Positions 13,171-25,711 of a stretch of DNA of 64,000 nucleotides are shown here, piece by piece. The DNA comes from Motacilla alba alba. Its lineage: Eukaryota > Chordata > Aves > Passeriformes > Motacillidae. The notes under the pieces were generated by a model. It made no database searches and was not told the DNA's origin. It saw nothing but the letters and a program-made list of their open reading frames with translations. Made by a program: the position numbers and the translations under genes. Numbering within the stretch: the first letter of the stretch is position 1; each line of letters begins with the position of its first letter. The stretch spans positions 15,802,161 through 15,866,160 of the forward strand of contig NC_052046.1 in NCBI RefSeq assembly GCF_015832195.1, in the 5' to 3' direction.

Positions 13171-14572
13171 GTGTCTGAAGTAGAGTCCATTTGGCTTTAC
13201 ACTTTTCAGCAGCAACTGTCGAAAGCAATCTCAAGTTTCAATTTCACAACAACTTTCCTCCTTTGTAACTGATCTTATTCATTAGTATCTGAGAAATAAA
13301 AGGTGATGAGCAACAAATATTGGCAAAAGTTAATTATGAAATTCTTATCCCACAAAAATAATTTGCAACATAGTGTTGACACAAGAATGAGTAGTCATTC
13401 ACAACAGTTTTATTATTAATTGCTTTTAGAGTAAAGTTCACTAGGCACATTAAGCTCAATCCAAAAGAGTGAAATGAGAAATATGCCTAAAAAGAAAATT
13501 CCTTAAAACATTCATATTTTAAAAATTTCTTTTCAAATCCTGCCTGAGAGTAAGCAACAAATAAGATCATGTCTTAAAGGTCAGTCAAGTGAGAACTTCA
13601 TTCACAATGAAAGTTATGTGGAGACACAGACAAACATCAGGAACATTTATAAATCTGAATTTTGGCATATAGAAGAAGTATGTAATGAAAGTCAACTAAA
13701 CTCAGTCAAAACCATCAAAGATTAAACAACAACAGCAAAAAGACTGTATAACATAATTTTGAATTTCCTAGCAATACTTCTTTGAGAAAACACATCTAAG
13801 AAAGGCAGTTTTGTGATGGTAAGGTCTGGAGAAGGTGAGGGTAGGCTACCAATACACAGAACTCTTGCAGATGTTTCCTGTTTTATATGCTACTCACAGA
13901 AATATTTTCAAATTGATAGGAGTTAGAAGCCACATTCAGACATTTTTTGGAGAAAACTCCTTTGGATTCCTCTGCAATTAAATTTCTCTAGACAAAACCA
14001 AACAGAGAAATAAGACATGCTAGAAAGTAAGAAATGCTATAGTCTGGCACCTACTGTTATTATTAATTTTTGATTCAGACTATAATCACTTTATTCTTTT
14101 AAAATTGTAGTCTAACGGCACATAGGATTTTAAATATTAGGATTTTCAACTACAGTTGGAATTTTTAACAGCCATTCACTCATCATCACCTGAAAACCTA
14201 TGACAGGCTTAATAAATAACTATGGTTCTTCTGTAAAGAACACTGACAATCAAAGTAGGAAAAGTTATTCTCATATTAAAATAATGTTATGTGACTTTCA
14301 AAGGAAGGTACAATTCTGTAATGTTTCCAACCAATATTAAGTTTGTTAGTGAGTTTTAAAAGAAATAGTACTTTGAAACAACAAAGTTTTATGGAATTAA
14401 CCACAAAAAAACCCAATTCATGTAACACAGTAAAAATGATCTTAAGGTAACTTTGGTTTTCTGTGAAGCCTTGTGCATTCCTGTAATGCGATCTCAGAGC
14501 CATATTTACTGATATGGGTGTAGTGAACTTGAAATGAGCTCTTGGTGCCAGGAATGGTGCCAGCTCAGGAAA

Positions 14573-14596
14573 TGTCAGTGGAACTGTCAGTGGAAC
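14573..14596 (+). repeat. Tandem 12-mer, two copies
   Basis: TGTCAGTGGAAC occurs twice head to tail with no mismatch. It is a short local duplication. Confidence 0.92.
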
Positions 14597-15169
14597 TATT
14601 GAAATAAATATGCTTCAATTACACTTTATTTTTTCATATTCAATATTTAAAATGCTGGGTGATGGCTTACCAAAAAATGCAAACATATTCTGTGTATTTT
14701 AAATGATTAAATTATAAAAATAATGGCAAGAAAAATACAAAGTAGAATTAGAGATAGTTCAAATCATAGAAAAAAAATGGGGTCTTCTTCAGTTCAGTGA
14801 ATTTTTGTAATAGTTCCTGAAAAATATTTTCAATGTTAGTTTTCTTAAGTTCTACAGAATGTATTGTGAAAAATACAAAGATTATTACACTGAATACCTG
14901 GCAGTTAAAAAAATATCCATTTTTTCATGTTGATTTTTTTTTTTTCCTTTTCAGGTGTTTGCCTTCTCTGTCAGGTACATAGACAGAGGGAGTACACACA
15001 TGCCATTCAGGTTTCTCTAGAACTTCAGAAAAAGAAGTACAATTAATTGCTTATGATGTAATAACTAATATGACTTGATTTTTTTTTCCCAAAAAGCTGG
15101 TAATAAGCCAATATCATGTGAATTTACTAAAAATTTTCCATGTTAATTGCATTCTTTTTTCCTAACTAT

Positions 15170-15310
15170 ATTCTAGACTAATTAAATTTATCCCTTTAAT
15201 AACAGAATTATAAAATTTACTTTGCTGTTTTCTAATTAGGCAGATGTGAATGGATATTTTAATTAATTAGAAAGCTTTAAAATTAAAAAAAATAACAAAT
15301 ATTCACAATT
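15170..15310. promoter_or_regulatory. Possible conserved element rich in TAATTA sites
   Basis: The stretch has clustered homeodomain-type cores (TCTAATTAGG, then TTTTAATTAATTAGAAAGC) and the E-box-like CAGATG at 15241-15246. It is A+T-rich, so single TAAT words mean little, but the cluster around an E-box is typical of developmental enhancers. It is inference only. Confidence 0.2.
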
Positions 15311-15924
15311 GACTAAGAAAATATTAGATACCAGATTGGTAAGAGTCTGAAGTGACTAATACTAATGACAATGTTTGACATATACAAACATAAAACATAA
15401 AACATTTATCTTTTTGATCAAAGCATGATATCATACATATAACACAAGAATAGAGTGAGTTTATGTAATCTTGATTGACAGCCTATAAAAGTGATATGTT
15501 TTGACAAATAAGAAAACAATATTTTAATTTAAAGAGCATTCACAACTGAAAGCATCCACTCAAAGAAGAACTCTTTGAGCAATGACATAATAGACCTCTT
15601 AGAGGTACCTCTTTGAATGTACCATATGAAAAATATGGTAAGAGTACTTAGTATTTCAGATAATTTTCTGCTAAGGATCACAAAGCATTTTAGCTATGCC
15701 AATGCATTGCTGTGTAATATCTCAAAGTTATGTATTTTTACCACCTTTTCATAAGTGGAGAAACTGACTCACCAAGTGTAATACCAAGGCTGTTGAATAG
15801 ATTCTGAATTAATAAATAATTAAAGCTACATCAGTAAATGGAAAATGATTTACTGAGGGTCAGCTGTGCCAAAATAGCTAAGCATACCTATTTGATAAGA
15901 TAAATCCCTCTAAACAGAGGAAAT

Positions 15925-16240
15925 GCAATAATTTTAATCTGGACTTCAGTAAAATATTTGACATAGTGTTTGTTGTGTGAAAGACTTGAGGTCACACAGG
16001 GAAGTAAAGGATTAGTCCAGGAATTATAAGGTGAGTTAATAAGTTCCTTTGAGGAGAAAGAGCAAATTGTAGTGAAAGGAGGCAATATGTGTTGATGAAG
16101 TCATTAGAGGTCTGCTAGAGGATTCCCTTATGGAATGATCTTTGAATGGCTGTTTTCTTAATATCCTTAATAATTTCAATTTCACGAAAGCTGGGTGCAT
16201 GCTGATGACAGAGAGAAGAAGGAGCCATCACTAGAGAGGA
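15925..16240 (+). mobile_element. Highly decayed CR1 reverse-transcriptase fragment
   Basis: A plus-strand frame reads LDFSKIFDIV near 15940, matching the CR1 reverse-transcriptase motif LDFSKAFDTV. Further right, AGGTGAGTTAATAAGTTCCT corresponds to the block for the WIENWL-like segment. CTGTTTTCTTAATATCCTTA matches the VLFNIFIND block, and GCTGATGACA near 16201 matches the catalytic FADD region. Order and spacing agree with CR1 ORF2, but stops and frameshifts are everywhere. It is an old, dead copy, and its right end is unclear. Confidence 0.6.
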
Positions 16241-19200
16241 TGAGAATCATACAGGACAAACTTGAGCAACAGAAAGTTAAATTTAATTAAGAAGCATTTA
16301 GAAACTAAAAAAAGTCACCTGGAATGTGGAGATAAAAGTTGTAGCGGTAAGACACTGATACAAAGTAGCTGAGTTGGCTGTAAGAGACAAATTTTACTAC
16401 AAAATCGATTTGCAGAAAAGAAAAAGGAAAACACTGACATTCTCACACAGCTGTATTAATTAATATGATCAACACTTGCTGCTGCCTTTTGCTTTTTCCT
16501 GATTGTCCTCCTTATTCAATCACTTGTCAATTAAATCAGCATTTAATTCTAAGGAAGACTGTTGCTGCAATAAAGAGCAGAATTGCCTTCCTTCACCTTG
16601 ACTCCGCAGTATGCCAAGATTGTCAGAACTGCCATGAAAGTCGAGTCTTTGTGTTCTTATTTTAAAAAATCACGCCTTAAAAATCCTTTCCTACAGAATG
16701 CCACAAAACTGAAGTTGGCAGAATTCCTCCCTCTTTCCTAAGTTCCTGCTCTGCAAGGTGCACTCTTTGACATGTGGGTTACATGTAATATCAAATCTAC
16801 CCACTTACGTCTTTTCCTTCTGGTACATATAATCATAAATTTCATATCAAAGAAAAACAGGACAAAGCAAATACAGTAACAACAGAGATAGGCACTATTC
16901 CTGCAGAAACAAGCACTTCCTTTAAATAAAACTTGCTGGTAATCCTGAACTCATTGGCATGGTTCAAACCTGTAAATATATTCTAACCTTAATGTGCATT
17001 CAGGTTCCTTTTATGACCTCTTATGACTTGTAACTTGGATTTTCCGTCTTATTTTAAAGCAAATCTAGGTGACTTTTCAAAAGTGCCACATCTTTATCAA
17101 ATAAAAATACTAAAAATATTTGTGACTACAGAAACTATTTATTTCACATAATATATATTTTGGGAAGAGAATAATATTCTTATACCTTCTAGAGGAGGGG
17201 AGAAAATTCTCTTGATTTTCTTAAAAGTACAAATAATGGGTTCCTATAAATTCTTTGACTTCAAATTAGCAGCAGTATATAGTATAATTAATATCAAACA
17301 AGTAATGTTAGAATGCTGATGACATTTTTTTCACCCTTTTAGTCCATTCAAAAGTTTGTTTATGTGAAAATACTGAAATTATTTGCAAGCCATTTCTCTC
17401 TTTATTGAACTTGAATTTCTGTTTTTGCTGAATAATATGAATTAGGTGCTCTTGAAGGGAAAAATGTTGAACTAGTCCTGTGGCAGGAAGGGGAAGCTTC
17501 TGTCTTGTTTCACTGTTGTACTTTAATTTTGACCAGGAAAAAAAGCCCTTGTGGTACTACAGTGAGCAATGCATTCTGTTATTACAACCTACAGACAACA
17601 AAATAGCATAGTAGTGGATTTCATGTGGAGGCCTTACTTGGCTTATTAAGTCTCAGTGTTCTTATTACAGAAATGCCAGCAATCTGTATTTTTCTGGCAA
17701 TTAATATAGTGTATACACAATATTTTTTATAAAGGAACATTTTTCACCATACTTTTCCTGATATTCTTTACTGTTAACAATGAATTCTAGTTTAAATTTT
17801 GAAAACTGAGCACTAAGAATGTAAAATCTGCAGTTAAATAGTTATAAATTTAGACATCTCCAGAAAAAAAAATCTTTGCCATCTACATTGTAGCAATTTA
17901 AATTTGAGAAAAAAAGATTAAAAGTGAAAAAAAAAACCTCAAAAATATCTATTGATAGTCATAGTGCACAAATTAAATCTGATTAATTTATTTGGAAGGA
18001 ACTTGCAACATAGATGTGGGTCATAAGATCTCTTGCTATTGGTTTGGCTCCATTTTAACCAATGATTTTACCACTTCTGCTTTTGTTATCTAAACTTTGA
18101 TTTGAAATGGCATTGAATAGACTAAGACTAATTTTTCTTTCCATTCATTGCAGGAAGGTTAAGCCTGGAGAAGAGAAGAGAAAAAGGAAGAAGAAAAAAT
18201 AATTTTCACATGTTTTCTAATATACTTTATCAAACATACAGGGAATACAGTGAAGTCTTTATTTTGTTCATCGACTTATAACACTGCATTTTTTAGAATA
18301 TATTATATCACCTTCAGGCAAAATCTGTTTAGCAATTAAAAAAAATAAATATTTTTTCTTGTGTTTTAGCTGCTAGACATTGATCTGAGGGCCAAATATT
18401 TACTATATGCTGCTGGCCAACATAATGGAATAGAGAAATGAGATAAAAATGGTACTAGCAATGTCTATAAGCTTTAGCAAATTGTGTTATTTTAGGAGCT
18501 ACTCTTGACAATTTAAGTAAGATTTTATTTTAAGCGAATGATTCAGGTGAAGGAGTTAGCCATCCAGTCAATTTTACTATACAGGAAAAAAACAAAATGA
18601 TCCAGCAGACAGGAAGATGAAAAATTACTATCAACTCAAGCTAAACAGTCAATGAAATATTAGTGGGTAAACAAACTTTCCTCACTTCTTGCTACTCAAA
18701 CAGCAGTCAGTTCAGCAGAAAGAGGAATGCTGATGGTTATGACAAAACAACAAAGTCAATTGTTCACATCAGTACGTAAAGCTTCAAAGTTTACAGATAA
18801 CACAATCACTACCATCCATAACACAATGTTGACTTTTCCTGACATGTGTTTAAACCTTATCTTATAAAATGTATAATTTTTAAATAATGTAATCTCACCT
18901 TCTTCAAAAGCACCTTATCTTTTATTAACTTTTTTTTCCCCCAGGAGTGAAATAACAACACAATCAGCAGCCTATTGAAAGACTTAGCAGAATGTGTTAT
19001 TTGCATTGCAGGAGAGTGATCACTATAAAAAAATGTGTGTTAGTGTGTACATTAAAGTCCAGACAAACAGTACATACTGACTGTATATAAAAAATACAAC
19101 AAACAGGATGTTCCACTGACTTGGCTTCTCTGTTCCTGGCCAAAAAAATCATTTCTTTAGCATACAATTTTATACATACATCCTGCATGAGTCAGGGTAC

Positions 19201-21059
19201 TATTTTATTATGATGGTTTGGAACTGTTGTAACTACTTTTGGGTCTAGAAGATGCCTGTATTCTTAGCTCTTTCACAGGTCAAATATAAACCAAATTTAT
19301 ATATAAACATATTGCTTAATAACATTTAGAGCTTATTGAGATTCACAGCAGTGAGTGTTCTGAGTTAAATAAAGTTGGGATCCACACATATATTAAGGTG
19401 GGACAAAGAACTCTGAGTTATCTGTTTTTATCCTCCCAATGTCTGTTCTTCAGCCTTGTCTTGGGAAGAAAAAAAAAAGTTATGGTATGCACAGTAAAAA
19501 GTTATTAAAATTTTAGATTGGCTGCTTGGAAGATCCCTTAGATGAGGTTATAAATTTGAAAATAAGGCCTTTTATTTGTAATACAGTTTACCTTTACCAT
19601 TCTCTACCTTTTTACCAGAGAGAATCCTGTTTGTTTTCAGGGCAGGTTAGGGAACTTAAGTTGTGCATGTAATATGTGCTCCAGTGTACACTCTCACTTT
19701 AAACAGTTTTTGATAGTGTTTCATGAATGAATTTGAATAGCATATTGTGACAATGTTCATCTTTTTTGTTCTTTATCGCACAACAATCACATAACAATCA
19801 AACTTTGCAACTGATCTTGCAAATTCATTGCCTCTTTGAAAAAAAATGACATTTTAAGCTTCAAAGTATGCTAGATATGTATATCAGACATTATCTATAT
19901 TATGATGTCTGTTTCTGTGGCTTAAAGTTTATATTTTGTTAGAAGACTATAATATAATGTGGAAAGGTACAGCAAAAAATTTGGAAAAGTAATACATTTG
20001 TTATTTCCTCTTCCACTGGTATATTACTTTTGCCCTTTTTTCCCCTCTGATTTTCAGTCACTACTTCTTCCCTTTGGCTAAACAGAACATAAACCCATGT
20101 AATGAAACTTTTTTCATTATTTATTTATATGCAATGCAACTGTAAAATTAGGCTGACATTAACTTTTTTTCCTAAGCAGCTATATAGTTCTATGCATTCC
20201 TAAGAAAGAGTGGTGAAGGAGTCATGAGAGGAGAATCAGAATTGGAATGCAGAAGGGTCTTCCATCTGAATTAACATGATATTTTGACAAGCCAAAAGAT
20301 TTGATGAGGTAATGCATATACTCCATGGTCCCGAATGATTGTACTAGTCCACATGGAAAGCTCACTTATCAAAATCACTTAATGTAGATATATGAACCAC
20401 TAGCTGTTTATCACTTTGACAGATAGTCTCCCCAATTTCTTCAGATTCAGACATCTGTACTACAGGCTGTACTAAGAGAGGTTTTATAGATGATGTAATA
20501 GAAGAATGTGAATTAAAAAAGCTGAGATCACTAATTTATTGATTTGACTTTTCATACTTAAATTATTTATTTGATGGATGATGTTAGGTGTAAAAAGTAA
20601 CAAAAACATAGGACTAGACTATCTCAATCTTTTGCTTATGGTTTATCAAAATGTGTGGGATGGATTTGCATTTGTCTGGGGGCATACTTTCCTAATTTGT
20701 TTCTAGTATTTGCAAGCATGATAGCCATTTCAATATCCATGAATCGTGAAAGATAAGGGTACAATGCAAAGGTTTGATGTTGTTATTTATGAGCACCAGC
20801 AAAGTTTTCTTCCTTTGTACTCTGAGATCTGTTTTTCTAGATTTGTTATCTGATCCATTCAGAACTTGGCCTGGGCTTTTACAGGCAACTGTTGCTGCTT
20901 TGATCCTCTGTATATCCATTCAAAATGTTCTACTTTTTTGCCTAAGGCCTAAGTTAAGGTGTTCTCAGGAGAAGTACGCTTTTATAGGGAAATTCTTTTA
21001 TTCTCTTCCTAGGCATCACTGTTATAGAAGTACTGTGATTTTTTACACATAGAGTGTGC
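16241..21059. other. Unique A+T-rich non-coding DNA
   Basis: No repeat or gene was recognised. A possible conserved patch lies at 16.44-16.65 kb. A splice-acceptor-like sequence followed by a short basic open frame is present at 18.13-18.20 kb and is discussed under findings. The rest is A+T-rich with open frames of random length. Confidence 0.6.
16440..16665. promoter_or_regulatory. Possible conserved non-coding element
   Basis: The stretch contains TTAATTAA near 16456 and the compound word TCAATCACTTGTCAATTAAA near 16516-16535. These resemble adjacent PBX/MEIS-type (TCAATCA, TTGTCA) and homeodomain (AATTAA) sites. It also has unusually balanced, non-repetitive sequence to its right. A 66-codon open frame overlaps it but has no recognisable protein features. 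Function is inferred. Confidence 0.22.
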
Positions 21060-22425
21060 GTGCATCAACTGCACCACTCACCCACATGTCACCTGCAAAC
21101 CTGCTGAGGGTGCACTTGATCCCACTGCCTGTGTCACTGACAAAGAGACTGAAAGGCGCCAGTCCCAAGACAGAGCCCTGAGGGAACCACTCATCACAAG
21201 CCCCCACCTGGACATGCAGCCATCCACCACAACTCTCTGACTGTGTTCATCCAGACAATTCCTTCTCCACCAAACAGTCCATCCTTCAAATCCGGGTGTC
21301 TCCAATTTGGTAATAATAGCGTCACGTGGGACCCTGTTGAAAGCCTTCTGTAGTAGTTTAGGGAGATGACACCAGGTGATCTTCCCTTGTCCATCGTCGC
21401 AGTCACTCCATCTATAAAGGCCTCCAGATTGGTCAGGCAACTTGCCCTTGGGGAAACCTGCTGGTTCCCTCAGATAACCTCCTAGTCCAGGCCTAGTGGC
21501 CTAGGCCCTGCGTGTGCCTGGCCATTGTGTCCATAAGGATCCCAGGCATGACCCTCCCAGGCACAGAGGTGATTGTGACAGGTGTGTAGTCACCCAGGTC
21601 TTCCTTTCTCCTCCTTTTTTAAAAAATAGGATCCTTTTCCCAGTCACTGGGATCCTCACCTGAGCACCATGAACTTTCAAATACCATAGAGACTGACTTG
21701 GCAATAACATCAGCCAGTTCCTTCAGGACTCTGAAAGCCACCTTGAGAGAACCCAGAGATAAATATGTGGCTACTGATTTTCTTCAGTTAGTTCTGAACC
21801 TGCACTTCCCTTACAATGAGGTGGACTTTGCTCTGTTACCCCCACCTGCAGGGACTTGAGAGACGTGGGAAGTCAGACTGACAGTAGAAACCAAGGTGAA
21901 GAAGTTACTGACTATCTCAGCCTTCTCTGTATTTGTTACCGGTTCTTCCTTCTCTTTTACTGGTTGGGTACACTCTCCTTGGCCTGTGTCTTCTGACTTA
22001 TGTGTTTATAGAGAACCTTCTCATTAGTCTTCATATGCCTTCTCAAATCATGTACCATTTCATCTGTCCCTCAGCTTTCCCGACCCCAGTCTTACTTATC
22101 CAAACCTTATCCCTATATTCTTCCTAGGAAAAACATCCCTACTACCACTGACTCTACATTTCCTTCTTATTTCTCAGTGTGAGGACCAGGTGCTTCCTCA
22201 GCCATGCCATTTTATGACCTGCCTTACTTGATTTCCCAGACACTGCGATGGAGATCTCTTGTACTCTAACAAAAGTTAGCTTAAAGATAGCTCTGGACAG
22301 CCCCACTGTCCTTAAGAATAGTTTCTCAGGGAATCTCATCCATTGGTTTTTTAAACAGATGGAAGTTTGCTACTCTAAAGTTCAGGGTCCTGACTTTGCT
22401 CTTTGCCAAGCTCAAGATTAAGAAT
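21060..22425 (-). mobile_element. CR1 LINE, ORF2 linker and reverse transcriptase (truncated)
   Basis: This is the clearest transposon in the window. On the minus strand, an open stretch near 21.08-21.44 kb reads KAFNRVPRDAIITKLETPGF and then GWTVWWRRNCLDEHSQRVVV and MSRWGLVMSG. These match the CR1 reverse-transcriptase core (KAFDTVPHDI..KLE..G.DGWTVRWI.NWLDGR.QRVVV). Upstream of it (higher coordinates), LPVTITSVPG-type and KHISQKT-type blocks follow the usual ORF2 order back into the endonuclease-RT linker, up to a LNFR..NFQLFK-like block near 22.36-22.39 kb. The catalytic FADD motif near 21.10 kb reads FAGD, so one catalytic aspartate is lost. Stops and frameshifts break the frame. The 3' part is missing, and the copy ends inside the RT domain at the left. 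Confidence 0.92.
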
Positions 22426-24479
22426 TTAAAGATAATAAATTATCTTTCTACATCTCCAACACTTTGTCTTCACAACTGTCTAGAAAAAAAATACAATTAG
22501 AAGCCACAAAGGCCTGTGATCTGTGCTTTTTCCTTAGAATTTCTTGGACATTGCATGTCTCCTTCCTGTTTTGGTTTTCTCAATTGCAAAATAGGAATAA
22601 AAATACTTTCTTAGCTCAAGAGGAATACATATCAGCTGTCTATGGAATAAAAAAGTGTAAATCTTTATTTTCTTATTAACTTATTAGGCTTTATTTGTGA
22701 AAAGAAATTGTAATAAATTGAAAAGTATATATTAAGTCTGCAAAGTGTAGAAAATAGTAATAATTATCTTAATTAGGAAATATAGTGACAGATTTGGGGT
22801 TTTTCATTATATAGACAATAGTATAGTGAAATAGTGTGGTCTATCTGAACAGAGGTCTTCACAGACAAAAACAGATGCACTGATTTCTGTGTGGCCAGGT
22901 GAAATTGAAACATATGCCTGCCAGTTATAAAGGGGAAGAAAAATAAACAGAAATTAAACTAATGAGAACAGAACACTGGTTACAGCAGCCAAAAAGGAGA
23001 TAGATTGGATAAATATTAATGAACAGCCCTAAAAATACCCTGCACATTACAGACACGCAACATAAAGTGATAAGCAAAATCAAGATCAAAGGATTTTGAA
23101 ACATCCTTTGGTAAAATATAATTTACAAATTAATGAGGACTTTTTCTGCCACACTTGCTTTTTCAATTATTATTGTATTCAGTTTTCATAGAATACTTTT
23201 GAGTGCATAATTGCATTCCATGCTCTAAGAATAATTAATAATTTTTTTTCCTTAAAATTTCTTCTCAGAATGGTTTTTTTCACTGCTCAGATTTAAGATA
23301 AATTTTTCCTTTGGGATAATATTTTTAATTTTAGTTTTTGTTGAAATCACAATGCCTATGAAAATTAAGAATTTGTGAAAACTTTAGTATTAGACACAGC
23401 TATGACTGGACAAAAATATGTTTATGAAAGGTTACAATATAATGCCAAGCCAAGATTACAGAAGTCTTTTATATAATCTTGTGTAATTCTGATTCCCACA
23501 CAATCATTTCATTTGAGTTCTTGGCTGGAGAATTAATCTCATAGCATGATACAGACAAGACTCTTCAGAATAAGAATACAAGCCAGAATATATATAGATA
23601 AATCAAAATATTTTCTACCTAACATTTCAATATCTCTTTTTTTCTCAGTATTTTATTAAGTGTACAAAGAATAGTGGTAGCTAACATTAAGTTAAGAGGG
23701 TTGCATTTATGTTTCTCTTCCCCTTCTTATTTGATCTTGAGTAAGTGACTTAAGATGAAATTTTTGAATATATGAAATTAAACTCAGAGACAATTAGTGA
23801 GTGTGAGTCTTCTTACATCTTAAAAATCTGAAGGACAAATGCATGCAGAATTTACAGCTGAGGAACTTACAGTGCTGAAGAGTCCAACAGCTGCCCCTGA
23901 ATACATCAGGTCTAGAAGCAACAAAACCATGCTCAAGCAATCCTCTATTCAATGTAAAAAATCCTGCTCCTCAAGAATAACATAAACATAATTTCAGATT
24001 AAATTTCTTACCATTTTTTCATCCAGATTTGGAAAGAGGTTATTGCCCACTTCCTATTAAATTAACTTTTTTGTTCGACTTGTTTAGGGAGTCTGCACTG
24101 TGAGATCTGAATCTGATCCACTTCTGCATCTGAAGTCATACTCCAAATATTTTAAAATGTAGAGATTAATCTCTAGTTACTCAAATCTCTCATTTCTGAA
24201 GGAAGTTAAACAGCACCTTCCAGAAACACCTTAAATGTTCTCAGACACTGCTAAAGAGAGGCAGTAAATAGCTAACGTAACATTACCTAATATTAGGTTG
24301 AAATGTTTTTTAGGGCAAAAGAAAATATCTGAGGCAAACATGTCACCCTTTCAGTTTTGCTCCAGATGAACATTGTACCTGTTTGTGAAATTTTTCCATA
24401 ATTTTACAGTGCCACTTTGTTATAGACCATAGCAGTAAAGATACCAAAATTTAGCCCCTCTGTTTAGAGCAGACAGTAA

Positions 24480-25050
24480 AGGAACTATCAAACATACTCC
24501 ACCACCATCACCACCATCACCAACCCCCTCACATACACACATCTGCAGCCTGCCAGCTTATTAGTGCTAATATTTACCACCATGACTACCAACCCCAAGA
24601 GATATGTCAAGCAAAAGGTAAGCAGAGGCTGGTGATATCCATTTGAAAGTGCAAACATGTTAAAAGAAAGTCTGCACTTCAAAGGAGTCTGCCATGGTGA
24701 AGTCACCAGCAGGACTCCAACAATACAATTTTTATAAATGAGTGGCCAGAAAGCTAATATACTTTTTGAATACAAGTCTTTTGTGCCAAATGATAAAGTA
24801 CAATCATTATCAATCTGGAAAAATGAATGAACTTTCAACAAGGATTGACGGTGCATAATGTGTATGCACTCTGTCAGTGCTGCACATGGCACAAAGGAGA
24901 GTTATCTGAAACAAATCCCTCCTGTAAAGGAAGAATAGGAATCAGTAAATATATAAAGTGGTTATCACACAGGGTGATAACACTTATGATGTGTCGATTG
25001 TATTGTGTGTAATATACAGGACAAATGAATTTCATATGGGTAAGTGTTTA
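24480..25050. promoter_or_regulatory. Possible conserved non-coding element
   Basis: Most of the stretch has low repetitiveness and information-rich words such as GTGTATGCACTCTGTCAGTG and TTATCACACAGGGTGATAAC (a hyphenated GTTATCAC/GTGATAAC inverted repeat at 24961-24980). It is repeat-free apart from a CACCAT-rich patch at its left edge. Long frames occur by chance on both strands. Enhancer or ncRNA function is possible but not shown. Confidence 0.22.
24500..24526 (+). repeat. (CACCAT)n-like short repeat
   Basis: About 27 bases of CCA/CAT triplets (CCACCACCATCACCACCATC and following bases). It gives valine/methionine-rich minus-strand peptide and is not a histidine-rich gene. Confidence 0.85.
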
Positions 25051-25669
25051 TTGTCCACATGGGCACCAGAAGGCTGGGTAGCTTAAGAAAACTTCATGCT
25101 GAGACTGCTCCCATCTTCTACCTGTACATGAAGCAGATTTTATTGCTATCCTAATGGAATTTCCACTTTCTTTTTCTTACTGGGTGCAAGGCTTGGAACA
25201 TTGTATTAAATGCTTGCTTTTAAACAAGCTCTGGTGTCTTTTGATCAGATGCAGAAATGAGACAGAAAACTCAGTCTCATTTCATGGAAAAAATATCAGA
25301 TCTGCACTAGCTTTGATGTAACAAGTTTGCTTGTAGTGACAAAAAAGGAGAAAAAAAAGTCAGAATTGAAGTCCTTACAAAAATCACATGCAGCATTTTG
25401 ATGTAGGAAAATCAGCATAACAACAGACTTATTTGGCATATCTAACAAAAGACTTCTACAAATTCTGTATCCTACAACATCTAGCAGGATTAACTTAAAT
25501 AATGTAATTGCATTTTCTGTGAAAAAATAGGAGTTTTTATTGCAAACAACACTAATGTATGACATAAAATTTGAAATCTACCTGGTCCATGCTTCTGACC
25601 CCAGCAGGGACCTGTGCAAACACTTTAGAGGAAATAAAAGGATTCAGCTACTGCCTATATATCTATAGG

Positions 25670-25711
25670 CATATCTATAGGTCAGCAACCCCATATCTAT
25701 AGGTCAGCAAC
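25670..25711 (+). repeat. 22-bp tandem repeat, about two copies
   Basis: CATATCTATAGGTCAGCAAC occurs at 25670-25689 and again at 25692-25711 without mismatch, separated by CC. Just to the left, TGCCTATATATCTATAGGCA (25652-25671) is a hairpin with 8-base arms that shares the TCTATAGG core, as if a third partial copy had been involved. Confidence 0.93.

Larger units (their letters stand above)
6154..15924. other. Long A+T-rich unique region with simple repeats
   Basis: There is no recognisable gene or interspersed repeat over almost 10 kb. Content listed separately includes purine tracts at 8.43 and 9.31 kb, a small duplication at 9.38 kb, palindromes at 11.55-11.63 kb, a tandem 12-mer at 14.57 kb, and three stretches (about 8.69-9.01, 12.98-13.17 and 15.17-15.31 kb) that look like conserved non-coding elements. 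Open frames are short, usually lack an ATG start, and show no coding-like composition. Confidence 0.65.

Noticed and set aside
14940..14995. 20-base microexon between a strong pyrimidine acceptor and CAG/GTACAT
   Set aside because: The length is not a multiple of three, the donor is weak, and such pairs are expected by chance near T-runs.
24488..24892. 134-codon minus-strand open frame as a gene
   Set aside because: It starts with GTG, its right end overlaps a conserved-looking block open on both strands and its left end is CAC/CAT repeat. No domain is recognisable, and it has no supporting promoter or splice structure.
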